Positions 36,038-46,000 of a stretch of DNA of 55,738 nucleotides are shown piece after piece; within the stretch, counting starts at the first letter, position 1; each line of letters opens with the position of its first letter. The notes under the pieces are model-generated. The model saw only the letters and a list, made by a program, of their open reading frames with translations. It did not search any database and was not told where the DNA came from. The position numbers and the translations under genes were made by a program. Source of the DNA: Tubiluchus corallicola (lineage: Eukaryota > Priapulida > Priapulimorpha > Priapulimorphida > Tubiluchidae). The stretch spans positions 560,001-615,738 of the forward strand of contig JAQGDQ010000108.1 of NCBI GenBank assembly GCA_030141605.1, given 5' to 3'.

Positions 36038-36848
36038 CCCCTCTCTCACCCTCTCTCACAACATTTATTTAACGAATATTACAAATGCGCCTTACTCACC
36101 TGTGTGTCTCCATAAATCACACGCACTTCATGGCGTGTAAGGAGACTCAAATGATTATTCATGTCACTGAGGGCTACCTGCACAGCTGGTACCATGCCAG
36201 CCGCCAAGAGACCTTTTCCTGAGATAGATAGCAAGCCAGCAATGTAGATGGGTACTTTAGTTTTATCGCACGGTTCCAATGTACTATTCTCTATAGGCGT
36301 GATGAACATGCATTCTTCACCAAGGCACATTCTCATTAGCAGGAAAACTGGAAAACAACAGTGTTGCGATCTGAATAAAATAAAATTGCTCGCTGATATG
36401 GCCACGGGAAGCCGGAAGACAAATTAGAAAAGTGTTTTTCGTTAACAGAGTTTAATAATTTTGAAAAAAGAAAAAGGTGTATAAAGAAATGTACATAACT
36501 GTTAATAATGATTCGACAGTTATCGGAATTTAAAAATATCATCCTTACAGAGACTTTACAAAGTCTAGTGGCAAACCTTCTGGACAAGGTCGACTAGCTT
36601 AAGTAAACGCAAACATTTATCAGCTTTCACTTTTAATGTGCACACTTGTTTAGTGAACTTTTATTTCAGTCTAAAAAGACGAATCTGAATACAAACAATT
36701 AAATGCCAGCAGAATACAAATAAAAATGGATACAATCTTACGTAACATCATTAAAAACAGTATTTCATGCGCATTTATTATAGAACTAAAATATTTGCTT
36801 ACCAAATGCGTGAAGTCCTAAACACACGGATGTTAATTTGGTCTCCAT
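14567..36848 (-). CDS. GABA-B-receptor-like class C GPCR, complete 18-exon gene
   Basis: Exons, 5' to 3': 36848-36803, 36347-36100, 34998-34861, 32328-32158, 31431-31330, 30595-30530, 30292-30107, 29702-29460, 28370-28304, 27665-27582, 27149-26990, 26188-26053, 25318-25208, 24817-24695, 24266-24127, 21685-21493, 15506-15342, 14662-14567. All junction phases match; the 2475-nt coding sequence has no internal stop and gives 824 residues. Order: signal peptide (exon 1 into 2), Venus-flytrap ligand-binding domain (exons 2-10), seven membrane helices (11-16), C-tail with coiled coil (17-18). Diagnostic strings include NVKIPELNDSKYIG and AYKGLLLLIGAFLA, close to vertebrate GABBR1/2. Expected role: plasma-membrane G-protein-coupled receptor, probably working as a dimer through the coiled coil. 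The position of the GABA-contacting Glu of GABBR1 (before PLAYD) reads TGPFAYD here, so the ligand may not be GABA. Intron 15 uses a GC donor. Intron 16 hosts dehydrogenase genes. Confidence 0.9.
15838..15995 (+). mobile_element. LINE/SINE-type 3' tail
   Basis: GGGCTTTTTACCCGGAATAAAATTC followed by the simple tail (CCTTG)n and (AGCTT)n. A hairpin-like end plus a short tandem tail is typical of poly(A)-less non-LTR elements. Similar tails occur at 47000-47103 and, on the other strand, at 31787-31830. Confidence 0.45.
15989..17925. repeat. Direct tandem segmental duplication including the dehydrogenase 3' half
   Basis: 15989-16871 and 17093-17925 are near-identical in order and orientation, from ATATGTTTTTAGATAATG through the 3' flank into the dehydrogenase coding region. 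They are separated by about 220 bp of unrelated sequence (16872-17092). The second copy carries small deletions, including the 19-bp coding deletion and one near 17197-17210. Confidence 0.85.
16540..16871 (-). pseudogene. 5'-truncated DHRS4-like dehydrogenase copy
   Basis: Matches only the C-terminal 110 residues of the neighbouring dehydrogenases: GLYSVTKTAILGL (catalytic YxxxK), CPMRRLGQPEEVAGM, DASYITGET, ending GGGFPTRL. Homology stops abruptly at about 16871, and the upstream DNA to 17092 is unrelated. Unlike its neighbour at 17656 it keeps the RLGQPEEVAG segment in frame. It belongs to a roughly 0.85-kb direct tandem duplication (15989-16871 versus 17093-17925). No N-terminal Rossmann motif remains, so it cannot bind NADP(H) by itself. 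An AATAAA lies about 100 nt downstream at 16443-16438. Confidence 0.8.
17656..18414 (-). pseudogene. Frameshifted DHRS4-like dehydrogenase
   Basis: Starts MATFSSEKPHEGKVAIVTG at 18414. It has an intact Rossmann TGSTYGIG motif, SNAGG, a catalytic Ser and the YSVTK active site, then runs out of frame after RCPMR. Compared with the copy at 16540-16871, 19 bp covering the RLGQPEEV codons are missing (between CCTC and ATTGG near 17710 on the plus strand). This replaces the last roughly 40 residues (DASYITGE, substrate loop, TRL terminus) with WQEWRLFFAQRMQVI. The original C-terminus is still present out of frame down to about 17600. The catalytic core survives, so a truncated product is possible, but loss of the C-terminal fold and targeting tripeptide argues for a recent pseudogene. 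Confidence 0.8.
18451..18510 (-). promoter_or_regulatory. Conserved 5' flank of the dehydrogenase copies
   Basis: The 60 bp just upstream of the frameshifted copy resemble 19793-19852 upstream of the intact gene (plus strand CTTTTACCTATCAG versus CCTTTACCTATTAG, then AGCCAGA-AGG and TTGATAAAA). Shared by descent of the tandem copies. It may hold the promoter or 5' untranslated region; no specific factor site recognised. Confidence 0.35.
18914..19729 (-). CDS. DHRS4-like short-chain dehydrogenase/reductase, intact single exon
   Basis: 271 residues from ATG at 19729 (MATFSSKKPHKGKVAVVTG), chosen because both paralogues start with the same MATFSS and a purine at -3; the frame is open a further 27 codons upstream. 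Classical SDR features in order: cofactor-binding TGSTYGIG, arginines of an NADP-preferring fold (CSRS), SNTGG in place of NNAG, catalytic Ser in NSSIWGY, YSVTK active site, PGLIET, and RFGQPEEVSGM-DASYITGETI near the end. Closest family I recognise: DHRS4 (NADPH-dependent carbonyl/retinal reductase, peroxisomal in mammals). The C-terminus TRL resembles the SRL type-1 peroxisomal signal of DHRS4. Intronless, and lies inside receptor intron 16 on the same strand. Confidence 0.88.
   Translation of the reverse strand: MATFSSKKPHKGKVAVVTGSTYGIGYSIARRLAQDGASVMICSRSKENVEKAVEMLKAEGLIVNGTVCDVLKESDWKSLIDQTIETFGGVDIFVSNTGGGRTLEKLGGIVGPMMDVTEEGWDAMMKFNLKAGFFIAKLAAASMESRGGGNIIFNSSIWGYKACAGCELVPGSGLYSVTKTAILGLVQAMAPQCAEKGIRVNAVAPGLIETPLVSYLKNMPEATAAYLNRCPMRRFGQPEEVSGMVSFLCSNDASYITGETICIHGGFPTRL
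21493..27149 (-). CDS. Receptor exons 11-16: seven-transmembrane core
   Basis: Exon 11 carries TM1 (ELFVALVSLATCGVCY, then NIKNRSER). Exon 12 gives IKLSSPRVNNIIAIGCILCY (intracellular loop 1 and TM2) and the extracellular Cys region. Exon 13 gives TM3 with FSKTWRVYAIFTSKDKTKR, exon 14 the IIKD loop and TM4 (VIILIAWQVIDPLV), exon 15 TM5 (YAYKGLLLLIGAFLAVETR), exon 16 TM6-TM7 ending FLPK. The WQ-DPL and KGLLLL-ETRN motifs are characteristic of GABA-B receptors. The basic loops resemble GABBR2, the subunit that couples to Gi/o, so G-protein coupling is plausible. Confidence 0.92.
22350..22795 (+). repeat. Dispersed repeat, copy 2 (in receptor intron 15)
   Basis: Diverged copy of 8459-8855 in the same orientation. 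The conserved AAACAG|GTAAGTG resembles a splice donor, so the family may derive from an exon-containing segment or may simply carry the motif by descent. Confidence 0.7.
23040..23560. other. GC-rich insert of unknown origin in receptor intron 15
   Basis: Roughly half G+C with many CpG, against an AT-rich background. Contains GGGCCCACCGCGAGGAACGG, GGCCATTTTTCGGCCG and GCGCCCCGCAACGGGCG. No gene frame supported. Borders are sharp near 23030 and 23560. Probably an inserted repeat element. Confidence 0.55.
23648..24105 (+). repeat. 460-bp (GA)n purine tract
   Basis: Almost uninterrupted purine strand, starting pure (GA)n and becoming GAAAGCGAGCAAGAG-type. One internal segment is duplicated (GAGGGAGGGAGAGAGAAAGC near 23735 and 23996). 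Its pyrimidine strand begins about 20 nt past the GC donor of receptor intron 15. Confidence 0.95.
24125..24127 (-). other. Non-canonical GC donor of receptor intron 15
   Basis: Exon 15 ends ACCAG at 24127 and is followed by GCAAGT, not GTAAGT. Only this cut restores E-T-R-N-V-K across to exon 16 (acceptor ag|G AAT GTA). The next GT downstream would shift frame. It has the strong flanking match usual for GC-AG introns. Confidence 0.8.
26337..26515 (+). repeat. (ATTC)n-rich tract
   Basis: Imperfect (CATT/TTCA)n in a receptor intron. Confidence 0.75.
27582..36848 (-). CDS. Receptor exons 1-10: signal peptide and Venus-flytrap domain
   Basis: The start ATG at 36848 opens a 46-nt exon (15 codons plus G) encoding METKLTSVCLGLHAF, which continues as a hydrophobic leader across the phase-1 junction. 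Then follow VPIYIAGLLSISG (strand 1), the CDQGKGSK and GCSDVNKA segments (lobe 1; GCSS in GABBR1), FSDRKSYPSLFRIQPS, QWTRVSILQYKEE (lobe 2 strand), ETRIAVGLFGDA, LWLVSGPFDTW, TGPFAYDTVWSMAVALN, FNANGDRYGIKLEI and LQTVGAYDTLNNELIW. This order and spacing match the GABA-B extracellular domain. There is no cysteine-rich linker before TM1, as in GABA-B receptors and unlike mGluRs. Confidence 0.9.
31010..31220 (+). mobile_element. tRNA-derived SINE-like element
   Basis: A tRNA T-arm-like hairpin, CCTGGTTCAAATCCAGG (B-box of RNA polymerase III, near 31107-31123), sits about 40 nt after a degenerate A-box region (TAGTCCACTGATTATAAC). It is followed by a body, TTTCGAGTTTGGTATCAAAA then TTTAATTAA, that recurs near 49297. 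A full tRNA cloverleaf cannot be drawn, so this is a SINE rather than a tRNA gene. Confidence 0.5.
31787..31830 (-). mobile_element. LINE/SINE-type 3' tail, third copy
   Basis: On the minus strand: GGTCTTAGTTACCGGAATAAAAATT then (TTGAA)n. Matches the CCGGAATAAAA box plus pentanucleotide tail of the two plus-strand copies. Confidence 0.4.
35900..36058 (+). repeat. (CA)n-(CT)n compound microsatellite
   Basis: (CA)n then about 120 bp of (CT)n. On the minus strand it starts about 40 nt inside receptor intron 2. Confidence 0.95.
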
Positions 36849-38289
36849 GTTTCTCTGTAAGCGCTCGGGTGACACTACAATTTTCGACGCATAAAAACAT
36901 GCAGACGAAAATTATTGCACGTGAAATTTAATGTTTATTTATGTCAAAAAATTCGTTCCATTCAACGTCCATGACGGTGACGTAATAAAAAGTCTTATAG
37001 CATTGGTATGCATGCATAACGCAAGTAAATCATACACAACAAGCTCTGCTGTGCTCACGCAGGCGTTTGGAACCTTTAACAAATGGACCAATCGTCACTT
37101 ATTCTGTGTTCATCAAGTTCTGCGGTCGTTTAAACGCAATGAAAAATACCTCAATTATAGTGATTTAGACTTTAATTTGTAGCCAATTTGTCTATGCTCG
37201 CACGTGCTTACGTTCATGTGATATTCGTTAATGCATCCATCCAAACAATCAACTTCCTATTTCTAAAACCAAAGGGAAACAAAAGGGCGAAAAATCAGAA
37301 AAGGTGTAGGAAAGGTGGAAAAGAATGAGAAATGAGTTATGCAATCGCAAAAATCACAATGGCGAAGGATATAATAGGTTTAGCAAGCGCCTTCAAGCTT
37401 TTCTCTTATGAGATTGAGAAATATATGCAGACAGCAGCGTATTGTGGTTGAAGCCACGCCCAGGAATGAAGCAAAGTACAAATGCACAAAACAATCTTGC
37501 ATGAGAACATTTCAACATGCGGCATGCCTAACATTGAGTAAATAAACACTCTCGAATTAATCACGTGTGCGTCCGTATCCGTGCAAACGCTCAAATTTAG
37601 TTTTCCAGTTAATTAAGCAACAATAATTGAGTAGCAGATCAAACAGTACAATTAAAATCACTATAGCTAATTAAAAGTAAATAAGTTAATGAAGCCTCTC
37701 TAATTACGAAAATATATTTGCTCTTCGATCTGTTTCTGCAACGCACAAACAATCACTAATGAGTTTTTGTACGACGTACCACAGGAACTGATTACAGGTG
37801 TGTAGAACAAGTTAATAATACACTAAATCATACGTCAGGTGTTTCCACAATAATCATAATCGTTAGAACGGGTAAAATGGTATCTTGCTCTGCAATAACA
37901 ATCACTTTCCCAAAGGGCCACTTGTTCGTGTTAAATTCACACAATGCAATACGCAGCGGTAGACATGCCCACTATTAAGGCAAATTCTAATCATGATACG
38001 TTAGGGTATATGAATTATTGTTATATAGTAGTGGATTTCCTCATCCACACTTAAACTTTGTCGGCTTCATCAAAGATGAAACATAACGTTCGCTGCGAAA
38101 TGGTATTGATGACGCCAAATAATCGGTGCAGTGACGTACGCGCGGGTTGATCAAGCCATGCGCGAATGAAATTTGATAAATCAAAAGTTTAATACAACAT
38201 GCTACTGATAACATTTTTGATAATGAAGCTTTTTCACGAATGTGACAGAAAGTTAGATTCAAAGTTGCGTTCGAAGTTCGTCTGGAGAC

Positions 38290-38448
38290 CTGAAATATAG
38301 AAAACCTTAGGGTTCAAATTTAGCAACCAAAATTTGCGATATAATGTATCAGAGTTATATATGCCTACGCTGATGCAAGAAACAAAACCAACAAGACCAG
38401 CAGCTTCTCTGGAACTCATTACCATAACTGACAACAGGGTTTTAATGT
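38290..38448 (-). pseudogene. TM1-like exon relic of a GABA-B-type receptor
   Basis: The minus-strand frame after an acceptor (TATCTGTAG at 38449) reads SVMVMSSREAAGLVG, FVSCISVGIYNSDTLYRKF and LLNLNPKVF. By eye this follows GABBR1 TM1 and loop 1 (SVLSS...FNIYNS...), and it is entered in phase 1 like TM1 exon 11 of the neighbouring gene. Charged residues sit inside the presumed helix, the frame runs to a stop at about 38234, and no further membrane exons were found down to 36849. Probably a leftover of the paralogue's lost 7TM half. Confidence 0.4.
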
Positions 38449-38761
38449 CTACAGATAATATTATGTACCATGTTGTGTCGAAATCCCAGTCGCCAACGAT
38501 AAAATTAGATAAATGAATATTGAAACCTAACTACCAAAGTAACAAAATGGTAGTAGTATAGTAATAATAAAACAATAATACTAAGTGTACTTCTCTTTTT
38601 ATTATAATAAGGATTATAAACATGTCTAAACAGAAGCAATTAAGGCTTTGGTCTGACAAGAACACGTGAATACAACGTAATATATGACAATGTAAGTTCT
38701 AAGGCAACTCATAACGACAAGCGTAACACAGATGACGGTATCAAAAAATCTACTTATTCTA

Positions 38762-39129
38762 CAGGGTGTTCCGCAAGAAACAAGGCAGTAGAAATATGTT
38801 GACATGGATATATTGGAAATGTACAAAAATCAAGTTATAAGGTAAGAAAATTTGAATTATGCAAATACACTATTTTTAGCTATATTTTTACGTCATTATT
38901 ACGATATCATAACGCAGAAGTGATTTTGGGCAAAACAACAAGTGTTGCTCAAAGCATCCAACCGAATGAACCGCGTGTTTTTCATGATACTAGCATGCAA
39001 CATTGCTCCTGTATGTGTGTGCAAGTTAGTGTTGAACACTATCTCTTACTATACAACTTAATGCACAATTACGTTTCATTGTAATTTGAACAACATATTT
39101 CTACGTACTGTTTTTTCCTAAACACTCTG
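38762..39129. mobile_element. Tc1/mariner-type MITE
   Basis: 368 bp with roughly 40-bp imperfect terminal inverted repeats: left CAGGGTGTTCCGCAAGAAAC, right (reverse complement) CAGAGTGTTTAGGAAAAAAC, both continuing to GTAGAAATATGTTG. Flanked by TA on both sides (38760-38761 and 39130-39131), the target duplication of the Tc1/mariner superfamily. No transposase, so non-autonomous. Confidence 0.75.
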
Positions 39130-39845
39130 TATAAAGAAATAACGAAACGTTATTTTTTATGAAAAATGCATTAAAGCAAGCACGATATCTTTTAACAAAC
39201 TACATATTTTAAAGGTTGACACGCCTATATTGATTGGTCAACGTTGTGGAAAAAGTAATCTTGCTAATGACCTTTCCTAGGGACATAAATGCGATATTAA
39301 GGCATATTTTTTCAATTATACAAAATTATACACATTTTCTCAGATTTTTTTCAGTAAGACAGCAAACAAGCAGATAGTGTTTAGCTGAGTTATTTGGGTC
39401 TTGTATGAACTACTGGAAAATAATGTCTTGCGTGATCCATTGACCCAACTTCCGCCTCTAATTAGACTGGTTATTTTTGTTCGTCTGAGACCTTCTTATA
39501 ATACTTGTGAGTTTGATGCACAACAAATAAATATTATTCATCTCCACGGTAAGTGTTGAAAACTGCAAAGAATAACAATCTATCCTGCAGGTGCGCAAAC
39601 AACCTGCGATATTACGTGTTAAGTTTTCGCGCGAAACCTATGAAACACACAACATAGGATCCATTATAAACATTGATGTCTTCTTTTCTTCATTTGTTAT
39701 GAACTTTATATAGGTCAATATGAGACCAAATAATTACCAGTGACTTATAATAATTTATTATATGGAAACCTCAGATAACTATTTCATCAACAATATGAGT
39801 TTTGTACTACATACTGTATAAATTAGCGTGGCATGTCACGACCGG

Positions 39846-42800
39846 TTAAAAACGAAAGCGGGGATTTTTAAGGGACGCGTCCCAGTTATACACCACCAAA
39901 ACCTCGCTACAAAGATAAATATCGAGTAATGGATTTTTACAGTGAGTCCAGCTTCGAGAAATCACCATTTTTGAGATGAATCCAAAGCTTTTATTGAATA
40001 CAATCCAAACAGTATACGTAAACTGGTTAATAAAGAATAATTTAAATACCCACAAAAGTAGTTATTGAAAGGAGTAAATGAAAATGCACTACACAAAAAA
40101 TTTTGCTTGCCATCAGTAACTGGCCATTTATGATATCCTACATTCTATATTCACTCACCTATAGTAACACCTACTATATGCACGGTCAAAAGTCATGCCT
40201 GTAATTCGGTTGGCAACATCAATTTTAAAACAATTTACATAACTTTTGAATTTTTAATTGATGTCATTCAATTTACTTAATGATAATCATTTCATGCACC
40301 TACCGTTACTCCTTGTCCACTGACGTTACTCATCGAGTCAAAAATTAGCTGCCCCATAATTTTATTTCGATACGAAAAGTTTTCTAAACGTCTAGTTGGA
40401 TTCATTGTTTGAAGCTGCGCATTGGTTTTGTTCAGCGCCATAGCTAGTGCTAATATGGAATCGTATGCAAAAGGTCCAGTGACACTCGTGTCAGAGCCAC
40501 GATCGAGTAAATGCAAGTCGCGGTATATTTCACCAATTTTCTGTAAGAAAATTAAACCGTGCTAAACCAAAAGAGAACAATGGTACTTGTGCTCAATTTG
40601 AGAGTAGCTTGTAATACTGTCGAGCATCAAGATGGGACGATGCCTACTGTGAGGAACCCAATGTATTATCTAACAGTATTGTTTAAGTTTAAAGCGCGCT
40701 ATGTAGGATAAATGAAGAGGTAGCACTTCTATCGTTTCCAGGACCGTGAAAAAAGTTTGTGAGCACTACCGCACCATGTAATAATGTCAGTTCCGCAATT
40801 TCAGAATAATTAAATATTTCAGACAAAGAAACGCACTTTTTGAGACAGCTATACCGAGGAGAATTTAAACATTCCATTTCAAGCTCCTAGAGGTCAGCAC
40901 AATGATGGTACAACTGATTTTCCCTATTTATTCTTTGCCTAGGTTTCACTTTAAAGAACAAGAAAAGGGGTACCCGATGTAGGTTTCAGAAAAATCGCCT
41001 TAACAGTTATATTGCTTTACAGCATTTTTATGCATACATCTTACTGACGTTAAAAGGAATTTTTGTTTGCTTTCATTTTAAATCTCCCATAATACTGTTC
41101 CGAAGTCGTCATTACATGACGTCACCTACGCAAACGTAAATCAGGCGAAGAAAAGGTAATGTTAAATTATGTAAAAAAAACTTTCCGTGCAAATCTATAT
41201 TACTTAGCATTTGGCTAGCCTGCTGGAAAGACTTATCTAACTAAAAACAATAATTTAGATTGATCGTGCCAATTGGCAAAATGGCCCACTTTCCAGGATG
41301 CGCCACCCACTAACCAAAAACATATTTTAAATCTTATTGACAAGATGCAGTAACTCAAGGTTTTACTTAGTTAGTAACATGTGTGCTTTGCATACTCTAG
41401 TATTTTTTCAAACTTCACACAATGTTATCCAAACTTGTTTCAAACTACCTACTATTAAAATAGTAGCCCCTAACAGTCATTGCGGGAATTTAAATGTACA
41501 AGTTTTATACAGTGTTACTACCGACCCAAGCCCAGCATGTAAAAAGGCAGTATATAAGTGGTATGAAATTTCAAGATGAATTTTTAGGCTTTATGTAAGT
41601 GAAGGGTTTAACATTTGTTAAAGGTCAGCTATTCATTCAGCTATACAGTCATTAGGCCTATTGCATTTCCTCTTTTAGTTTTGTTGAAAAAGCTGCAAGT
41701 CTTTCCTCCTAAGTTGTTTGCAGCATTGAGCTGCACAGTGAGATCGCCAAAATGAATGAGTATTTTCAGTGTAATTAGGTTACACTGATCTCTACTCTAA
41801 ACGTTTTATTTTTTTACCTTTCCAGAAATTGTTTTGACATCATAATCCTTAGCAGTGACTTTGCTATCTGTGACATGAATGATGCTGTCAGCCACAATAG
41901 TTATCAAGTTTTGATCCATTTTATTCTTGCCATTAATCTCGTATTTGTATTGGTCCAACCAATTGCGTGAGGTTCCACTTGTCATCCATACATAACGCTG
42001 TCCATACATTCCTGCTTCGTGCATCTAAGAAAATGAACGCTGTCACCGACTTTTTTGTGTTTAGTTTAAGCGAAAATATTTACTAATTTCTATTGTTACT
42101 TTTTGCAATTTTATTACTGCTTTTGTATACTTCGCAATTTATAAACACAAAAAATTGATTAATAGATTATTCAATAATGCGAAAACTTATGACTACTTCT
42201 ACAAACTTCTCACCGCTGATAGTAGATGGAGCCACGAGCCGTCAACAATTAGGCAAAGAAAAATCCGTACATCCAACCCCTAGAACGATGTTCAAGTTAT
42301 TTTATTGTCAAATTAATTTTAACGATATAACGCTAATGAAAAGAAAAGGTTGTTCTACTAATGATACCCAAACATTTGCGTTAGAATCAGAAGTTACCGT
42401 CAATTTGATATAAGACATTAAGACTGACCGACACTACTGATGTGTTATTGCTAGCTAAGTATTTATATAAAAGAAAACCCGATAGATTCATTCACGTCTT
42501 AATAGGGTAATTACGTACGTAAAAAGCCATATAGACATAGCATTAAAACTAGTTCTTAAGAAATGACGACGATAAAAAATACCCCTTGACAACAGAATCA
42601 GGAAGCGGCATGAAAGGCTAGCATGTTAATAAATGGGATGTTTCAAAAGTCACTCTTTTTTCTACAAATTTGCTAAAAATCATTGGCAATTACAACGAAA
42701 ACCTAAACTGATAATTTGGTCGCCGACTCTCAGAAAATACATTCCCAACTTGGGTTCAACAGTCTACTGTTCACATTCCGCAAATAATAATTTATCTTAA

Positions 42801-43015
42801 TAAGAAATAAATATCGTAACATGAAATAGATTGTTATTATTAACAAAAGAAAACCGAGGTAAATAAATTGTGCGCACATTTAGCCATGTCTTCTTTTAAC
42901 CGTAATAAAAAATGTAGTTATTATATTTTTATTGACTTGGTATTGACTAACCAGGTATTGACTTGGTTAATAGAAAACGTGATCCCTTCAAATAAAGCTT
43001 TTCTTCGTCTGTTTC

Positions 43016-43070
<55 letters not shown>

Positions 43071-46000
43071 TCAAAAAATAAAAAAGTTTAATCATTCCCA
43101 CCGTGCCGAAACACGAAGCAAATATACACATTAAATTACTGTACACTCTACAACACGGCTTAGTTTTGAACGTTGAGGTTTAAAATTTATTTAGCATAAC
43201 CACAATTTGTTACCCGTCCTGTTTCCTATGCAAAATTCAAGCCTATCTGTATCGAAAAAGATCGACCAAAATTGATCACGTATCGACCTTTTAGTCGTTT
43301 TTCGACCAGTCGTCTATGCTATTTATGTCTGTTGTCAACTGCACAACCTTTCGGCTAAAAAAATTTTCAAAAAGAGCGAAACGTTAAAGAGTTACTAGAA
43401 CAAAAAGTGCTTTTGGTCCTGCCGACGAAGGACGCTGACAATGTTTTACCAATTTTTGCTTATACAAAAATGCTCAGAAAATGGCACTTCATTAAGGTTA
43501 AAGTATTTTAAACTTTTGGTAGTATAAGATACCGTCATTGACCTTCAACTTCAGTAGTATTTCTGTTAAGTTGTTTCGAAGATGTTCCTTAGTCACCACA
43601 GTTATGTTAGTTTCATATAGCATGTTAGCTAAGAGTTGACTTGCCTGAAATAAATATAGAAGAAAATCATGGTTCCATTGAACAGCAGTAATCACAATTG
43701 TAATTGTTAAGAATCCAAAAACGATCGCTTTCACGGTGGCATCGAGTACGAATAGGGGGAAGAAGAGGAAAATTTTACCGGTAAGGTTGATGACGACAAT
43801 GACGACGTTAACAAGAAGTTGTGTAATAGTGAGCACAGCAATAATGTTCTAACTACTGAAAATAATCTGACAGTTATTTGTGATGACTGTAGCGCTAACG
43901 ACGATGACGACTAGATAATGATATCAGTAACAAATAGCAGTATTAAGTTGTCAGCAAATGACCGCCTAACTAATATAACACAGTTGTGAATAACAATAAA
44001 TGTGTCAAACTGGACGTGTCCCCGCGCTTAATTGTCACTGTCTGGACAGAAACAAATGTCATTTTCACATCATATGATCTGTGAGCTTAATTACTCTCGA
44101 CATTCGAAACTCGGGTATATATTATTAAACATTCTGTTAAAGCCCGTGACAATATAATACCTACGGAATTGTAAGTTTGCGTGTTGTCATGCATGACGGC
44201 GACCCTCTGCCAATTGTACGCTTTGGTTAACAGGATCATCGATGTGATTCTTGCCTTCAAGCCAACAGAACAGCGAAATAAATATGGAAACTCGAATCTG
44301 TTTGACAGGTCTTGGCTCTGGGCTAATGACGATATCTGCAATTCATAAAAAGGGGTTCAATATTAAGAGAAGATGTACAACTGAGCGTGGATTGGACACG
44401 CCTACCGATTCAGTGTCTTATCTTAGGCATATTTCACAGTGAAGATGCAAGGAAAATAACTCATGGAATTGCAGTTAGAAAATCACAAATATTTAGAACA
44501 TTTTCGATTTTTTCTCGAGATCGAATGCAGAAAGAAAGTTCATTTCACAGTGAAAACGCGCTGGTTTTTTCCGCGCGTCCAGTTAGTTGCAGCTATTTGC
44601 GAGTTTTATACTGTATAACATGTCTAAGTAATACTTGCCGTATTTCTTACACACAAATGTAACGTCAATGTAATGTCAGGCCTGTTTATTTTTTAGTAAA
44701 GTTCTACTAACCACTCCAAAATCTGAAAAGGTACATACATAAAATAAATACATGCGTGCGTTATTTTTCTTTTTCACAAATACAAATATCGATGTTGCAT
44801 GAATAAAAACATAAAATCGTCATTCTGTTATGAGAGACATTGGGGTAAAATGGGCTAATGTCGCACAAAAATGGCTTTTTTAGGTTTCTATCTATATTTT
44901 TTACAATTTTCTTTGAATAATGCCTGATAAACTAAAGCTATGCTGCTAAGGAGTCGGGAAGTACAGAAAAAGCGAAAATGTAAAATGCTGTGATAATTTT
45001 AAAAATGTTTTCCTACGCCATGTCAAAAAATGGGGTAATGTCGGACAGTTGGTAGGATAGCGTTGGCCACGTAATTAACAACTTTGTGGTTATGGCATTT
45101 AAATTATTTTAAATGGTTTGTAACATCGAGATTGATCAGTGACGACATGAGAGATGCTTTAGAATAAAGTAGGCAAGTGCTAATGCCCTCACAGACATTT
45201 TCTCCGTGTTGTTATGGCAGATTGCATTTAATCATAGCTCCACTGCAACAACCTTCCTCTCTTATTCTTTAAGTCTGTTATATGTGCAGCACTTTTGCCA
45301 ACCGTTTCTATAAGGTTTTCTCCCCATGTTTCTAGAACTATTAAACCATATTCTTTTTACATATTGGCTCAAATGGCCAAAAAATAGTGTCATTAGGCCA
45401 AAAAAAACACAAACAATTAATTCTGGCGAAAAGTCGCTCACAAAGATTCAACTGTCCGACATTCGCTTAGGCCTTCGGGTAAAGTCGGACACTGCTTCAG
45501 TGAGTTGTACAATAAACAAACAAATATGTTACTTTGTAAAGTGTGGTATGAAAGTATATGGGAAGAAATAGCTTACAAAATAAACCATTTCTGAAGAGGC
45601 TGCTGTAACTAATTAAGGCGTTAGGTCTATTTATCAGCATATTTAAAAAAGTTAATACAATTGATGATAAACGTACTCACTGAGTGAGCTTGTAAGTTCA
45701 CGATCACATGGCTGCTAAAAGATGAAGTGCTAGGCCATGGTGAAAATGCCAGTCTAAAGACAAGATGTAGCAGTATTAACAATGAAATGAAACATCAACG
45801 TCCAGGTAATTTAATAGGTTTTAGGAAAACGTAAAGCTCATTGTCCCACATTAGCCCATTAACCCTAAAATCTTATTATTTTATGCTGAAATGCGTTAAT
45901 GGTTGTTCGTTAAGTAAGAAAGAGGTAATAGGGTAGTTAAATTTAAGACTAAATCCCGCGAAGACTCACGAAAATGGAACATGTAGTATTTCTACCATGC

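Larger units (their letters stand above)
36849..39845. other. Region between the two receptor paralogues
   Basis: 3 kb holding the TM1-like relic (38290-38448), a Tc1/mariner-type MITE (38762-39129), and the presumed promoter of the complete receptor just right of 36848. No other exon was found on either strand. Confidence 0.4.

Noticed and set aside
43205-43275. Minus-strand frame reading WSIFFDTDRLEFCIG as missing exon 6 of the flytrap paralogue
   Set aside because: Resembles the expected segment, but the acceptor lacks a pyrimidine tract and the only donor (GTAACA) is in the wrong phase for exon 7.
43498-43542. Exon 5 of the paralogue reading on into VNDGILYYQKF
   Set aside because: Runs to a stop and breaks the 102-nt exon length shared with the other gene. 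A GTATCT donor 13 nt later remains a weak alternative.
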